From Pyrenophora tritici-repentis (taxonomy: Eukaryota; Ascomycota; Dothideomycetes; Pleosporales; Pleosporaceae): a stretch of 64,000 bases of DNA. The translations under genes and the position numbers were made by a program. Positions within the stretch are counted from its first letter, which is position 1. Every line of letters starts with the position of its first letter. The DNA is taken from the NCBI RefSeq assembly GCF_003171515.1, contig NC_089396.1, positions 2,701,035 to 2,765,034 of the forward strand, written 5' to 3'. This document shows, piece after piece, positions 1 through 9,047 of the stretch. Under the pieces are notes generated by a model. The model worked only from the letters and a program-made list of their open reading frames with translations, was not told the origin of the DNA and ran no database searches.

Positions 1-1
1 C

Positions 2-3000
2 CGTGTCCTTAGGTTGTTGTATTTGCGCAGCCGCGGAAAGATCGAACGATGCTTCAGGTTGGCATATCGACGCAATGTACGCGCCACGCGCGCGCTGCTC
101 CATGTACTTCTGTGCTCGGTTTGCTGCCTTCGGATCAATAATTTCGATCTTGGCACCTTGTCCCTTCTGCGTAAGTAGAATCGTGTCTCCGCGCAACGTT
201 AGAGTACATCCGTTGAACTCGAGTGATACTTCTTTGGACAGTCTCTCCTTGGGCTTGGCTCGAAAATTGGCTTTCTGGAGCGCAGCGTCTTCTGCACCAG
301 AGAATGCAGGCGTCCCAATCGCGAGAGTATCGTCTGTCTGCAGGCCCACTATTCCAAACGCTTCCCGTCTCCCGTTCGTGATCAGGAGGCACGGGTCATA
401 CGTTGATGTAGCCATGTCGAGCTCCTTGCAGTGGTGTCCTTGGTACGTAGCAAACCAGTGGACTCCTGCTTCCGCGATTCCATAGAGTGGCTTGATTACG
501 CGAATAATTGTTCCCTCGGGATACTTTGTTATAAGCTCCTTTGGGAGGTGCGCTAAAACCGTGCGGAATAGCTCTGTTTGTGCCTGTGGGTACGCTTGCG
601 TGATATCTCGTAGTTCCACAACCATGCCCTCATCGAGTAATGCAGGCGCTAGGGCTAGAATCAGGCGTTGGCTGGCTCGTTGGATGGTTGGCGACTGCGT
701 CAGGATCTCGTGTTTGCCCTCGTCATTGTAACCTTGAACAACGAGGCGTGATTTCTCGTACGGGACCATGGTCTTGCCTTTGACTTCGCGGACCATGCGC
801 GATTTAAAGATACGATACCCGCCGTGTAGAGTTGGGTCAAACAGCTCAAAACTGAATACTCCACGGCCGACGAGGTCGTCGATCTCCTTCTGATCGGATG
901 CTTCGAATGGAGCGCCCGGGACGTTAATCACGCCGTCATTGCGTAGCTTGACGGCCAGGGCGTAATCGTCCTCCTCCTTCTTCGACAGGTACTGCACCTT
1001 GGGCTTGTTCTTTGATCCAGGTGGGCGGCCCCGCTTGCGCGGCTGAGCCGCTTGGGTGGCTTCCGCCGGTGGTACCGGTAGTGGCGGTTCATCAGCAATC
1101 GCTTCGTCTGTGGTCGGAGATCCACCTGTGCCTTGATCTGCGCCGTCTATCGCTGTAGTCAGATCGCGATAGTACGGTTTTACGACAGTGGATCGGAACG
1201 TCGTTGGGCCGTTGATCATGTCTACAGTAACATCGTGGTCCTTCATATCGATGACTCTATACGGCCCTTGCCATCCATTCTTCTCGCGCCATACCATCAC
1301 CTCACTCTGAAGAGGCAGTGATAGTACCCCGTCTGTGGTAGGCCCATTCCTGGTACCAAGTGCGTTGCTCACTGCATGTTCCGCTGCAGCCTTCCGCAGC
1401 GCCCTCATCGCTTTCTGGATTGCCTCTGCGCGATGGGTTATCGAGGGAGATGGTGGTGAATCCATGGATATCCGGGGGTATGCACCGAAGACGAGCAGCG
1501 TGGGTACGAGCCCGTCTGGGCCTGCGGTGTCGTTGACGGCCTTGACTGCCATCTGCAACACTGCGGCGTCGCTGGTGCCAGTGTCAAGCTCTGTCCTCAG
1601 GATCTCGTACGCGCGTCTGAGCGGTGCGTGGTATCTTTCTACCTTGCCGATAGACCAATGGGCCTCGGTTGGCACTTGTTTACATGTGATTCCCATGATC
1701 TTCGCCTCTGATCTGAATTCGACTGACGCGAAGTTAGTGCCAGCGTCGTGGGTGACGATATCTGGCGGCCCTTGATATGTATCAATCCAGAGCAGGCGGA
1801 GTGCTTCCCAGGTGTCTTTCGCGCTCATAGACGGTAGAAATCGCGCGCCGTTGAATGTTGTAGCCGAATCGATCACGTGAAGCACTGGTTTCCCACTCAG
1901 ATACATCACATCTACGAGGATCTCGAAGTTGAATTCCCGATCATCTTTCAGCCTAAACTTGAATCGGCGCGGCGCTGGATCATGCGCTTGGCAGTGATGG
2001 CAGAACGTTTGGATCTCTCGGAGCAGCCGTTCATCCACGTCCTCGTGTCCTGCGCGTTTGAGCAATCGTATCAGCCGTTCGACGGCTGGATGCCCGAACC
2101 TCCGGTGTAAGCGTCGGAGCTCAGTCTCCGTAAGGAATACGCGCGCGCGCTCTGCCTTGCTTAGGTGGAACCACGGGTGTCCCCATTTGCGAATCACTGG
2201 AAAGGTAGCTTTTCCTTGTACCAGCTGGTCCGTAGTATTGTTGAAGTACACGTGGAGCCGGTCCATGTCTTTCAGACAGAGGAGAAACGGGGTGGGTGCG
2301 TTCAAGACCTCAAATTTGATCTTTCCAATCTGTGTCGATACATGTGCGGTTCCAATCGAAGTAGTGACGCTTCCTTTGCCAAATTGCACAGATGCGTTTC
2401 CAGCAGTAGACGTATCTAGAGTTACGGTGGGGTCCTCAGTTTGGAGCGCCAGGAACTGCTCCTTCCCGGCTGTCGATACATTTGAGGCACCAGTGTCAGG
2501 AAGAATGCCTTGGTACGTGATTCGCGAGTATCGATCCTCGATAAGGAACTGCGTTGCGGGCGTAATAGGCTCCTTGCACCTGTAGACGTCTTCTCCGGTC
2601 ACGTGGTGCAGAAAGGCCTGATCTGTGAGGTACTTAACTGCCAGTCTTTGGTCTTCATCATCTTCGTCTTGCTCCTCTAGGAAGAACTGGTCGACTTCTT
2701 CCCCCTCGTACGCGACGAGAAATGTGCTAAACTCCATTTGCTCTCCCGTAATCGCGCAGTGTGTGATGTACTGCGCTTTTGAGCGTTTTCTTTCTTCAAG
2801 CGTATGGTTTGTGGACCAACAGCCTGTCTTGCTGCAGACGTAACATTTCTTGTCGATTTGTGTGTTGACTCCAGAGCGGTGCTGAAGCCCACCGCGTCCG
2901 CGGGTGAATCCGCTGCGTCCACCACGAGGGTTGTAATTCCCTCGCAATCTTCCAGAGCTGTTGTTGTTGTACCGACGATCCAAGTAGTACTGGCTATCCG

Positions 3001-4516
3001 TATCCGCCTCAGTGAAGTTGACGGAGACGGTCATGGCGAGTGAGTTTTCGATTGACGATCGCAGATCTCCAAACAGAACCTCGCATTCTAGAGACGGCTT
3101 GTAGAGTGCCATCTCGAGCTCCTTCACGCCTCGGCATGCTGTGATTACAGTCGTTCGGAGCGCGTATTCTCCCATGTACTGCTGTCCAAGTGCTCTTTGA
3201 CACAATTGGAGCTTGTCCAGCATGATGTCAAGGACCTCGTGGAGGTTCTTTTCGGGGTTCTCCCTGCGGACTTTGACAAACGATGTCGTCGTCCAGTCCG
3301 CGTAGTAATGGCCGTGGTTGACGTCTGTGTCGAAGTGGTTCTTGAGCTTTGTGTAGGCAGTCAAGAACGTATCCATCCGCTGATCGACGAAGTGGAGGTA
3401 ATACTCCTCTGCGCGGCCGTCGAGAATCCGTGGAAAGACTGCATGGAACTGCCCTGGCTCGATGTCTGCGTGATAACAGATGCTGTAGAAGATCTTCAAT
3501 TTATCGTCTAGGAGGTCGTACGGCTTTCCCGTATACTTTTTGTCTCGGTCCCACATTTTCACGAAGACATTGATCGTCTTAGGATCCAGTTTCTCATTGC
3601 CAAACTCGATTGGTGGAACTGCCTTGTACGGGTCTGTTTCACCAGAGGGCACAATTGGGGGAACGCTCAGTCCCTTCGGACGTTGCGGGTATGCTGGTGT
3701 ATACTCGCGGAATCGGTCGAAGTTGTTGTAGGTGAGGGGAGGTTGCTGACTTTGGACGCGCTGATAGGCTGGCTGCGGTGCGGATTCAGTTGTCTCTACA
3801 GGCTGGCTTCGGATTGGTTGGTTTTGGGCTTTCTCAATCGTTTTTGCTAGCTGGTCCTGAATCTGTTGTTCTTCCTCAACGGTCTCCTGTCGTCCTTGCA
3901 CACGGGCGTGGGTCTGGTCTTGATCGCGGGTTTGCCGACTGTCTACGTCTCGGCCTCTTGTCCTTACAGGCGTTTGGGTTCGGCTCTGGGCCTGGCTTGA
4001 TAATCTCCTGTCTGTGGACTGTACTGATCCTTCACTGCGTTGTTGCCGTAGTGCCCGCTCTTGCAACATGTGCGCAGCTGATCGTGTGTCAAACACAGCC
4101 GACTGGAATACGTCCTGAGGCCATTCTAGGTACTCCTCCATGCGTAATAACCTAGCTAGAGACTCACTAGGTGCCATATTAATACGGCCAGTATACACTC
4201 CCTTAAAGCGGAGGATCCGCTTTAGTTCCTTTGTGTATATTGGCTGGGCACGTAGGAACATTGCCTCTGTCCATCCTTCAAAGTCCTGACGGAACTCCCA
4301 AAAGAGTTCTTCATCTGCTGTTGGTCGATCTGTATAGTCCGCAATCGCACGCGCAATGTACGTTGTTGCTGTAGTAATCCCTACCTCATCGTCTGGAGCT
4401 TCAACGTTGTCCTCCCAAATCTCTGGATCGATGTGATGCCATTCTCTTGGTTTTATGTTTGTGGTCCCTAGTAGCGCCTCTAGTGTGGGTACCACTCTTC
4501 TATTACTGCTCGCCAT
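2..4516 (-). CDS. copia (Ty1) Gag-Pol polyprotein, C-terminus cut by window edge
   Basis: An open frame of 1,505 codons runs on the minus strand from ATG at 4516 to the left edge without a stop. An in-frame TGA lies at about 4657, so 4516 is the first ATG. Domains in order are a Gag-like region, a zinc-knuckle-like CYVCSKTGC near residue 550, protease DTGAS near 675, integrase with an HHCC-like segment, and the start of reverse transcriptase (RLVVQGYNDEGK, ITQAYPQAQ, PLYGIAEAG). The catalytic box reads LQTDDTL near residue 1393 in place of the usual YVDD. RNase H and the 3' LTR lie beyond the window. The order PR-INT-RT defines copia rather than gypsy. The frame shows no nonsense changes, unlike many neighbouring elements, so the copy is probably young. 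Function: retrotransposition through virus-like particles. Confidence 0.88.
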   Translation of the reverse strand, partial: MASSNRRVVPTLEALLGTTNIKPREWHHIDPEIWEDNVEAPDDEVGITTATTYIARAIADYTDRPTADEELFWEFRQDFEGWTEAMFLRAQPIYTKELKRILRFKGVYTGRINMAPSESLARLLRMEEYLEWPQDVFQSAVFDTRSAAHMLQERALRQQRSEGSVQSTDRRLSSQAQSRTQTPVRTRGRDVDSRQTRDQDQTHARVQGRQETVEEEQQIQDQLAKTIEKAQNQPIRSQPVETTESAPQPAYQRVQSQQPPLTYNNFDRFREYTPAYPQRPKGLSVPPIVPSGETDPYKAVPPIEFGNEKLDPKTINVFVKMWDRDKKYTGKPYDLLDDKLKIFYSICYHADIEPGQFHAVFPRILDGRAEEYYLHFVDQRMDTFLTAYTKLKNHFDTDVNHGHYYADWTTTSFVKVRRENPEKNLHEVLDIMLDKLQLCQRALGQQYMGEYALRTTVITACRGVKELEMALYKPSLECEVLFGDLRSSIENSLAMTVSVNFTEADTDSQYYLDRRYNNNSSGRLRGNYNPRGGRSGFTRGRGGLQHRSGVNTQIDKKCYVCSKTGCWSTNHTLEERKRSKAQYITHCAITGEQMEFSTFLVAYEGEEVDQFFLEEQDEDDEDQRLAVKYLTDQAFLHHVTGEDVYRCKEPITPATQFLIEDRYSRITYQGILPDTGASNVSTAGKEQFLALQTEDPTVTLDTSTAGNASVQFGKGSVTTSIGTAHVSTQIGKIKFEVLNAPTPFLLCLKDMDRLHVYFNNTTDQLVQGKATFPVIRKWGHPWFHLSKAERARVFLTETELRRLHRRFGHPAVERLIRLLKRAGHEDVDERLLREIQTFCHHCQAHDPAPRRFKFRLKDDREFNFEILVDVMYLSGKPVLHVIDSATTFNGARFLPSMSAKDTWEALRLLWIDTYQGPPDIVTHDAGTNFASVEFRSEAKIMGITCKQVPTEAHWSIGKVERYHAPLRRAYEILRTELDTGTSDAAVLQMAVKAVNDTAGPDGLVPTLLVFGAYPRISMDSPPSPSITHRAEAIQKAMRALRKAAAEHAVSNALGTRNGPTTDGVLSLPLQSEVMVWREKNGWQGPYRVIDMKDHDVTVDMINGPTTFRSTVVKPYYRDLTTAIDGADQGTGGSPTTDEAIADEPPLPVPPAEATQAAQPRKRGRPPGSKNKPKVQYLSKKEEDDYALAVKLRNDGVINVPGAPFEASDQKEIDDLVGRGVFSFELFDPTLHGGYRIFKSRMVREVKGKTMVPYEKSRLVVQGYNDEGKHEILTQSPTIQRASQRLILALAPALLDEGMVVELRDITQAYPQAQTELFRTVLAHLPKELITKYPEGTIIRVIKPLYGIAEAGVHWFATYQGHHCKELDMATSTYDPCLLITNGRREAFGIVGLQTDDTLAIGTPAFSGAEDAALQKANFRAKPKERLSKEVSLEFNGCTLTLRGDTILLTQKGQGAKIEIIDPKAANRAQKYMEQRARGAYIASICQPEASFDLSAAAQIQQPKDT

Positions 4517-5127
4517 TCCTACTGCCGGCGTCCTGGCTACCGGTGCTCTTTCCGATGATGTTCTCTCTCCTGCTATTGTGTTCTTGTTGACGCTTGTTGC
4601 GCTAGCTGCGTTCGCTAGAGATGCGTCGGTGGTCGTGGGTTGTACACGGGTCAAATCTCAACCGGTCGGTTGGCGCGTGTATAGACGGCGTCTTGGAACG
4701 CTTCTGATACGGCTGTAACGGTCGGTCGCTAGCCACGAACGACGCCTGATATAGCTAACAGTGAGCTTAGCATAGATAACTCCGCCTTGCTGATATAGGC
4801 AATCTAGGGAACGCGCGGGGTAAAGAATCTATCTCTTCTTAACCTAACTGTCTGTGACTGCCGTGCAATCACTGATCAGTGTTGGAAGGCCTTGTACGAT
4901 CGTACGGTGAATAACAGTAGCTAAGGTAATCTTGTGTATTGGTATTCTGGTGTATGATGATTCTACGAATGTGGGGGCTACGAAGGTATACATAGCGTTG
5001 GGTCCGAGTTGGGCCGAAGTAGGATCGAGGCGGTACATTGGGCCTTATTAGGCGACACACCGTGTGTATGCCGACACTACCGAAGTTTCTTAGAAACTCG
5101 GTACTGCAAAAACTTTGTAATTCAACA
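4517..5127 (-). mobile_element. 5' LTR and leader of the left-edge copia element
   Basis: On the minus strand the sequence beginning at 5127 reads TGTTGAATTACAAAG, a TG start typical of an LTR, and it directly abuts pogo-transposase homology that resumes at 5128. This places the outer LTR edge at 5127. The LTR 3' edge and primer-binding site inside this stretch were not found, and the second LTR is outside the window, so the LTR length and target duplication cannot be checked. Confidence 0.5.
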
Positions 5128-5882
5128 CAGTTTTAAATACCTGATCCTGTGAGACCCTAACAGGCCAATTAAGCGATAGCGACTCCTCAGCCTTAAGCGC
5201 CTCTAATTAGAGGAAGATTAGGCAGCTAGTCGACTACGCTGTAGCTGATAGAGACTAGAGAAAGATCTCTAAACTTAACCAAACGATCCACCGACTCTCA
5301 ATTAGATTAGTACTAGCTAAGCATGAGAATGTGAGACTCAAGAAGGCTCTCATCAATGAGAAGAAGCGCAGGAAGCGAGGCAAGGCTCTGCCTCTAGAGG
5401 CAGGTGAGGACTATCACGGTAGGGCTGTATTCTGGTCCCCAAGGAAGGTAAAGGAGGCACGTGATCGCCAGCTCCAACAAGGGCTTAAAGAAGAGCAACT
5501 ACAACACCAGAAAGCTGAAGCAGCTCGCCTACGCCAGGAGAGGAGGCAGGAAAAGCTCCAGGCAGCTCAACAGAGGCGTGCAGCAAGACTAGAAGCTCAA
5601 ATAACAAGGCAGGAGAAGAAGGCTCGTGAGGCTGCTGATCGAGCCTCACGACAGGCAGCTCGCAAGGCTCAACAACAACTCCGGCAAGCTCAAAAAACTG
5701 CCCAAAGAGGCAAGAGGAGGTGCCTCAAGATAGCTACTAAGGCAGGTTCAAAAAAGAGAGCAGCTGCGCAGCCTCAGGGTAGTAGTGAGGCTGCAGGTAC
5801 TGCAGCAGGCCCACCACCATCTCAATCACGACACGGCCGAGCAATCAACACAGTCCGCAACAATCAATTAAGTGGGTCCTAG
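5128..5882 (+). pseudogene. pogo-type transposase, C-terminal coiled-coil remnant
   Basis: An open stretch from about 5253 to 5882 encodes a charged, coiled-coil tail (KRRKRGKALPLE, YHGRAVFWSPRKVKEAR, then Ala/Gln/Arg-rich heptads). It matches the C-terminus of the pogo transposase at 20.5-22.3 kb, which has HGGAVHWSPRKLREAR. Homology extends back to 5128 through a TAG where the relative has Trp and a TGA where Arg is expected, so this is a decayed copy. The DDE catalytic part is absent: the copia LTR ends exactly where homology begins, which suggests insertion of copia into this gene. A MITE sits at the 3' end of the frame. Confidence 0.75.
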
Positions 5883-6010
5883 AAGGTTCAGATTGGATTG
5901 ATTGATTACCGCTTTAAGCCTAGTAGTTACCTATAGGAGTTTAAGCCCTACCTAGATAGGTAAGTGGGTCTAGGAGAGTGACCGGATTGAATTGATTGTT
6001 GCGGAGTCTA
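5849..6010. mobile_element. hAT-type MITE, copy 1 (162 bp)
   Basis: The element starts CACAGTCCGCAACAATCAA and ends with the near-inverse TTGATTGTTGCGGAGTCTA. It is flanked by a perfect 8-base target duplication GCAATCAA (5841-5848 and 6011-6018), the length made by hAT transposases. It has no coding capacity. A second copy at 37203-37364 appears identical over all 162 bases. It is inserted at the end of the pogo-transposase remnant. Confidence 0.9.
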
Positions 6011-6141
6011 GCAATCAAGTTCCCAGCAAAATATAGATAGCTATATATATTAATTAAGGCCTATAGAACTCAACTCTAAAAAAATATCGCGATTATAGCT
6101 ATCGCACGTGGCTCAATAGCTTCATGTTGTGCTGTCGATTT

Positions 6142-6253
6142 TGGTGTTCGGGTGGATGGTCACGCCGGGTGGATGGTTACGCCGGGCGCCTCGGTAGTAT
6201 AACGTGCCCGTGCGCGAGACGCCCGGATTCGCGAGACGCCCCGCCGAACACCA
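6142..6253. repeat. Short inverted-repeat element with TGGTGTTCGG ends
   Basis: The block begins TGGTGTTCGG and ends CCGAACACCA, a perfect 10-base inverted repeat. Inside are two near-identical 18-base units (GGTGGATGGTCACGCCGG). Its last 54 bases (6200-6253) are identical, in reverse complement, to 22359-22412, just upstream of a pogo gene and an hAT gene. This suggests a transposon terminus. No convincing target duplication was found. Confidence 0.5.
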
Positions 6254-6257
6254 TCTC

Positions 6258-6428
6258 TGATGAAGGTGGAGAAAACGTGCGTGAACTTGTTGTATTGGAG
6301 CTACGGGAGAAGGGAGAATATCTATGGTGCGCGCATGGAGCAGCTGACTAATCAGTGCCTGGCCAATCAGAGCACGGGAAGCCTGATTCACCGTGAATAC
6401 TAGTGAAGGCTCTCACCGCGTCTCGACA
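6258..6428 (-). mobile_element. Solo LTR, family LTR-1 (171 bp)
   Basis: On the minus strand it begins TGTCGAGACGCGG and ends CACCTTCATCA, TG..CA ends typical of an LTR. The same sequence recurs at 38056-38225 and in a rearranged pair at 41077-41422. There is no 5-base target duplication at this copy, so one side may have been lost or rearranged. Confidence 0.75.
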
Positions 6429-6843
6429 CCCTTCGGGTCCGTTCATTCCCACTTGCTCCACCACATTACGTTGTGGCATAATAGGATAATTGAAGTTTTG
6501 GTGGGGTCTTGGCAGAGTGACCAGCTCACCCGTCTGAACAGCTCACCCGTCTCCGACGTTATTTGAGAACGCTTGGGGCAATCTAAGAGTCCGGAAGAGA
6601 AAGTGTCCTGTTACACCGTGCGTCCCGGCACGCTTGGATCGACGTTACGCCGGCCAGCTCGGTGGTGCTAACGGCAAGTCGGCTTTATAGGAACGCCGAC
6701 TTTGGATACGTCGGCATACGTCGGCCCATAATTAAAGCCTTGTTCTTTGCTAGAGTTGAAAACAAGTGGAGACGTTGCGCGGCTTCCGTGCGGGAAGAGA
6801 ATCAGCGGACGAAAAGTAAAGGAACGGAATTCTGACTAGCCCG
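6429..6843. other. P450 upstream region
   Basis: No gene seen. Bases 6462-6485 (ACGTTGTGGCATAATA) match the sequence around the start codon of the second pogo-type transposase at 39.75 kb, so a small transposon end lies here. A repeated CAGCTCACCCGTCT occurs twice at about 6517-6545. The rest is probably P450 promoter. Confidence 0.4.
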
Positions 6844-6851
6844 TATAAATA
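6844..6851 (+). promoter_or_regulatory. TATA box of the P450 gene
   Basis: TATAAATA lies about 100 bases before the P450 start codon and is followed by a pyrimidine-rich stretch (CTGCTTCTTTCTACTTTTTCC) just upstream of the ATG, a common fungal core-promoter layout. Confidence 0.5.
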
Positions 6852-6949
6852 AAGGTTTTACTAGATTTACACTGTTCTGCACAGAGCTCTTTAGAGCGCT
6901 ATCTCTGCTTCTTTCTACTTTTTCCTGGCCACTGCTATTAAGAACCAAA

Positions 6950-8488
6950 ATGTCGAACAGTCAGCTATACACAGGTGCTCTAGTTTTACTTGTCATCTAT
7001 CTAGTGATTAGTCCTATCATTAGAGCGTTGATGACACCGCTTCGCAGCGTGCCTGGTCCGTTTCTCGCACGTTTCACGCGTCTCTGGGAATTACGTGCGG
7101 TGCGTAAACACGATTTTGCAACCTATAATATAGCCCTACATGAGGAATACGGTATGTTTTGTGCCTAAGTCTTAAATTGATATTTACTTACGTGTGTAGG
7201 ACCTGTTGTTAGACTTGCGCCGAATCGATACAGCGTCAACGACACTGGAGCTTCTAGGGTCCTTCTAGGCTATCACAACGCCCTAGACAAGTCGAATTAC
7301 TACACTCCATTTGGAGATCCGTCCCAGGGCAATTTGTTTAGCGAAGTTAATGTTCAGATCCATGCCAACATTAGACGCCCAATCAGTCAATTGTATTCAA
7401 ACAACAATTTGCTCTCGTATGAGCCGTTCGTAAACGCATGCAACAGTATTTTACTTAGAAGACTAAAAGAATACTCGGGCAGTGGAAAACAACTTAATGT
7501 ACGACATTTAATGCAATACTATGCATTTGATGTGATTGGAGAGATCACCTTAGGTTCGAGGTTTGGATTTATGGAAGAAGATGGCGACAAGGCAGGTCTC
7601 ATTACTGCTATTGACGAAGGGCTCGATTACGGCGCCAAAGTTGGGCTTATTCCTGAGGTGCACTGGGCCTTATGCAAGGCGGCCGAATATCTGGGTATAA
7701 AGTCGCCCTTCATGAAGGTCATGGATTTCATCCTTTTACAGATTCAGAACCGTGTCTCGGGGCAGACTATATCTCCAAAAGATCGCCAGGACTTCCTTGA
7801 CAAGCTGCTGCCGCTTGAAAAAAATGGCAAAGCTACTCGACTCGACACAATAAACGCTTGCGGAAGCAATATTGGAGCAGGCTCAGATACGACGGCCATC
7901 TCGTTGACCGCCACCATCGCCTACCTATCCATGCATCCAGACGTACTCGCTAAGTTACGGGAAGAACTCGACGATGCTGTAAACAGAGGCGCAGCATCGG
8001 ACCCAATTACGTTCAAGGAGTCTCAAAAGCTACCCTATCTTCGTGCAGTAATTCAGGAAACACTTCGCATGCATCCTGCGGTTGGCGCACCCTTGACACG
8101 TATTATCGGCATCGGCGGTGCAAATCTTGCAGGGCGTTATTTTCCTGCTGGTACTGAAGTCGGCGTCAACCCATGGGTTATCCATAACAATAAAGAGATT
8201 TTTGGTCCAGATGCTTCTAAATTCAGACCGGAGCGTTGGTTAGTGCAGGACGCTGAGAAGCGTGCAGTGATGGACCGGAACTTCCTTACATTTGGTGCTG
8301 GATCGCGGACATGTATTGGTAAGAACATCAGCTTGTTAGAGATGTACAAAGTCATCCCGCAGATCGTAAAAAAGTTTGATTTTCAAGTGGTGGCAGATAG
8401 TAAGCATGGAGAGGGATACATGTGGAAGACATTATTCTTCGCGAAGCAGACTTTATACTGTATTGTCAAAGAAAGAGCGTGTGTATAG
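6950..8488 (+). CDS. Cytochrome P450 monooxygenase, pisatin-demethylase-like
   Basis: Two exons, 6950-7151 and 7200-8488, joined over a 48-base intron (GTATGT..TGTAG, phase 1) give 496 residues, normal for a microsomal P450. The N-terminus is a single membrane anchor (LYTGALVLLVIYLVISPII) followed by the proline hinge VPGP. The I-helix AGSDTT is near residue 293, ExxR as ETLR near 353, FRPERW near 410 and the heme loop FGAGSRTCIG with the ligand Cys near 438. All core residues are present. The overall pattern (SVPGPF, EYGPVVRLAPNRYS) resembles the pisatin demethylase group, which oxidises plant phenolics or secondary metabolites; the substrate here is unknown. It acts on the ER with a P450 reductase. 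It is a lone host gene between transposons, with no biosynthetic partner in the window. Confidence 0.92.
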
Positions 8489-9047
8489 GTATTAGAGGCT
8501 AGCAACATAGATGTTGAGAAGAAAAATTACGAGTTTCTAGACCTAACGAGGATGTGCGCGTAATGCTCACCCCAACACCCCAACTGTCACGGCACCAACT
8601 CGGCGCTCTGTAGGTCACGTGCCCCCATCCCTATCTGTGGGGGATTGTGAGTGCTGGAAGAATTGAAGGATTGAACTGAGGTGGTATTGTGTATGTATGT
8701 ATGTATGTATTGTTTAACGTCCTATGAAAGCCTCCCAGGGGCATGAAAGACGGGTAGCGCCCTGTATGGTACTCAGGTGCTCCTATTCTTTGGGTGTTGG
8801 CAGTGTGTGCAGTCTGGTAGGGTAATTTCCGCTAGTTGAAAAGACTCTATCTAGGTTCCGGGCTGTGGGGCTGTAGATGTGTTGAGCAATGAAGCAGAGC
8901 TCTTGTTCTAGGGCTAGTAGGCCTAGGGCGTTAGCGTTGAAGCTGGGGGAGGAGGTGTAGAGGTGGTAAATGAGCGAGGGACTGATGACATAGACATAAG
9001 CGGCTAAAGGCCGCCTAGTAATGTGTTTTGTAATGCCGAAACTAAAA
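8489..9047. other. P450 3' flank, LTR scrap and 3' UTR/tail of the decayed LINE
   Basis: Bases 8662-8683 (GAATTGAAGGATTGAACTGAG) match, in reverse complement, a stretch near 30800, probably a shared LTR scrap. At 8691-8710 there are five GTAT units. Read on the minus strand this is a TACA-type tail at the 3' end of the LINE whose frame ends at 9048. No host gene seen. Confidence 0.45.

Noticed and set aside
8691..8710. Independent GTAT microsatellite
   Set aside because: Its position about 340 bases past the LINE stop, in the LINE orientation, fits a LINE 3' tail better.
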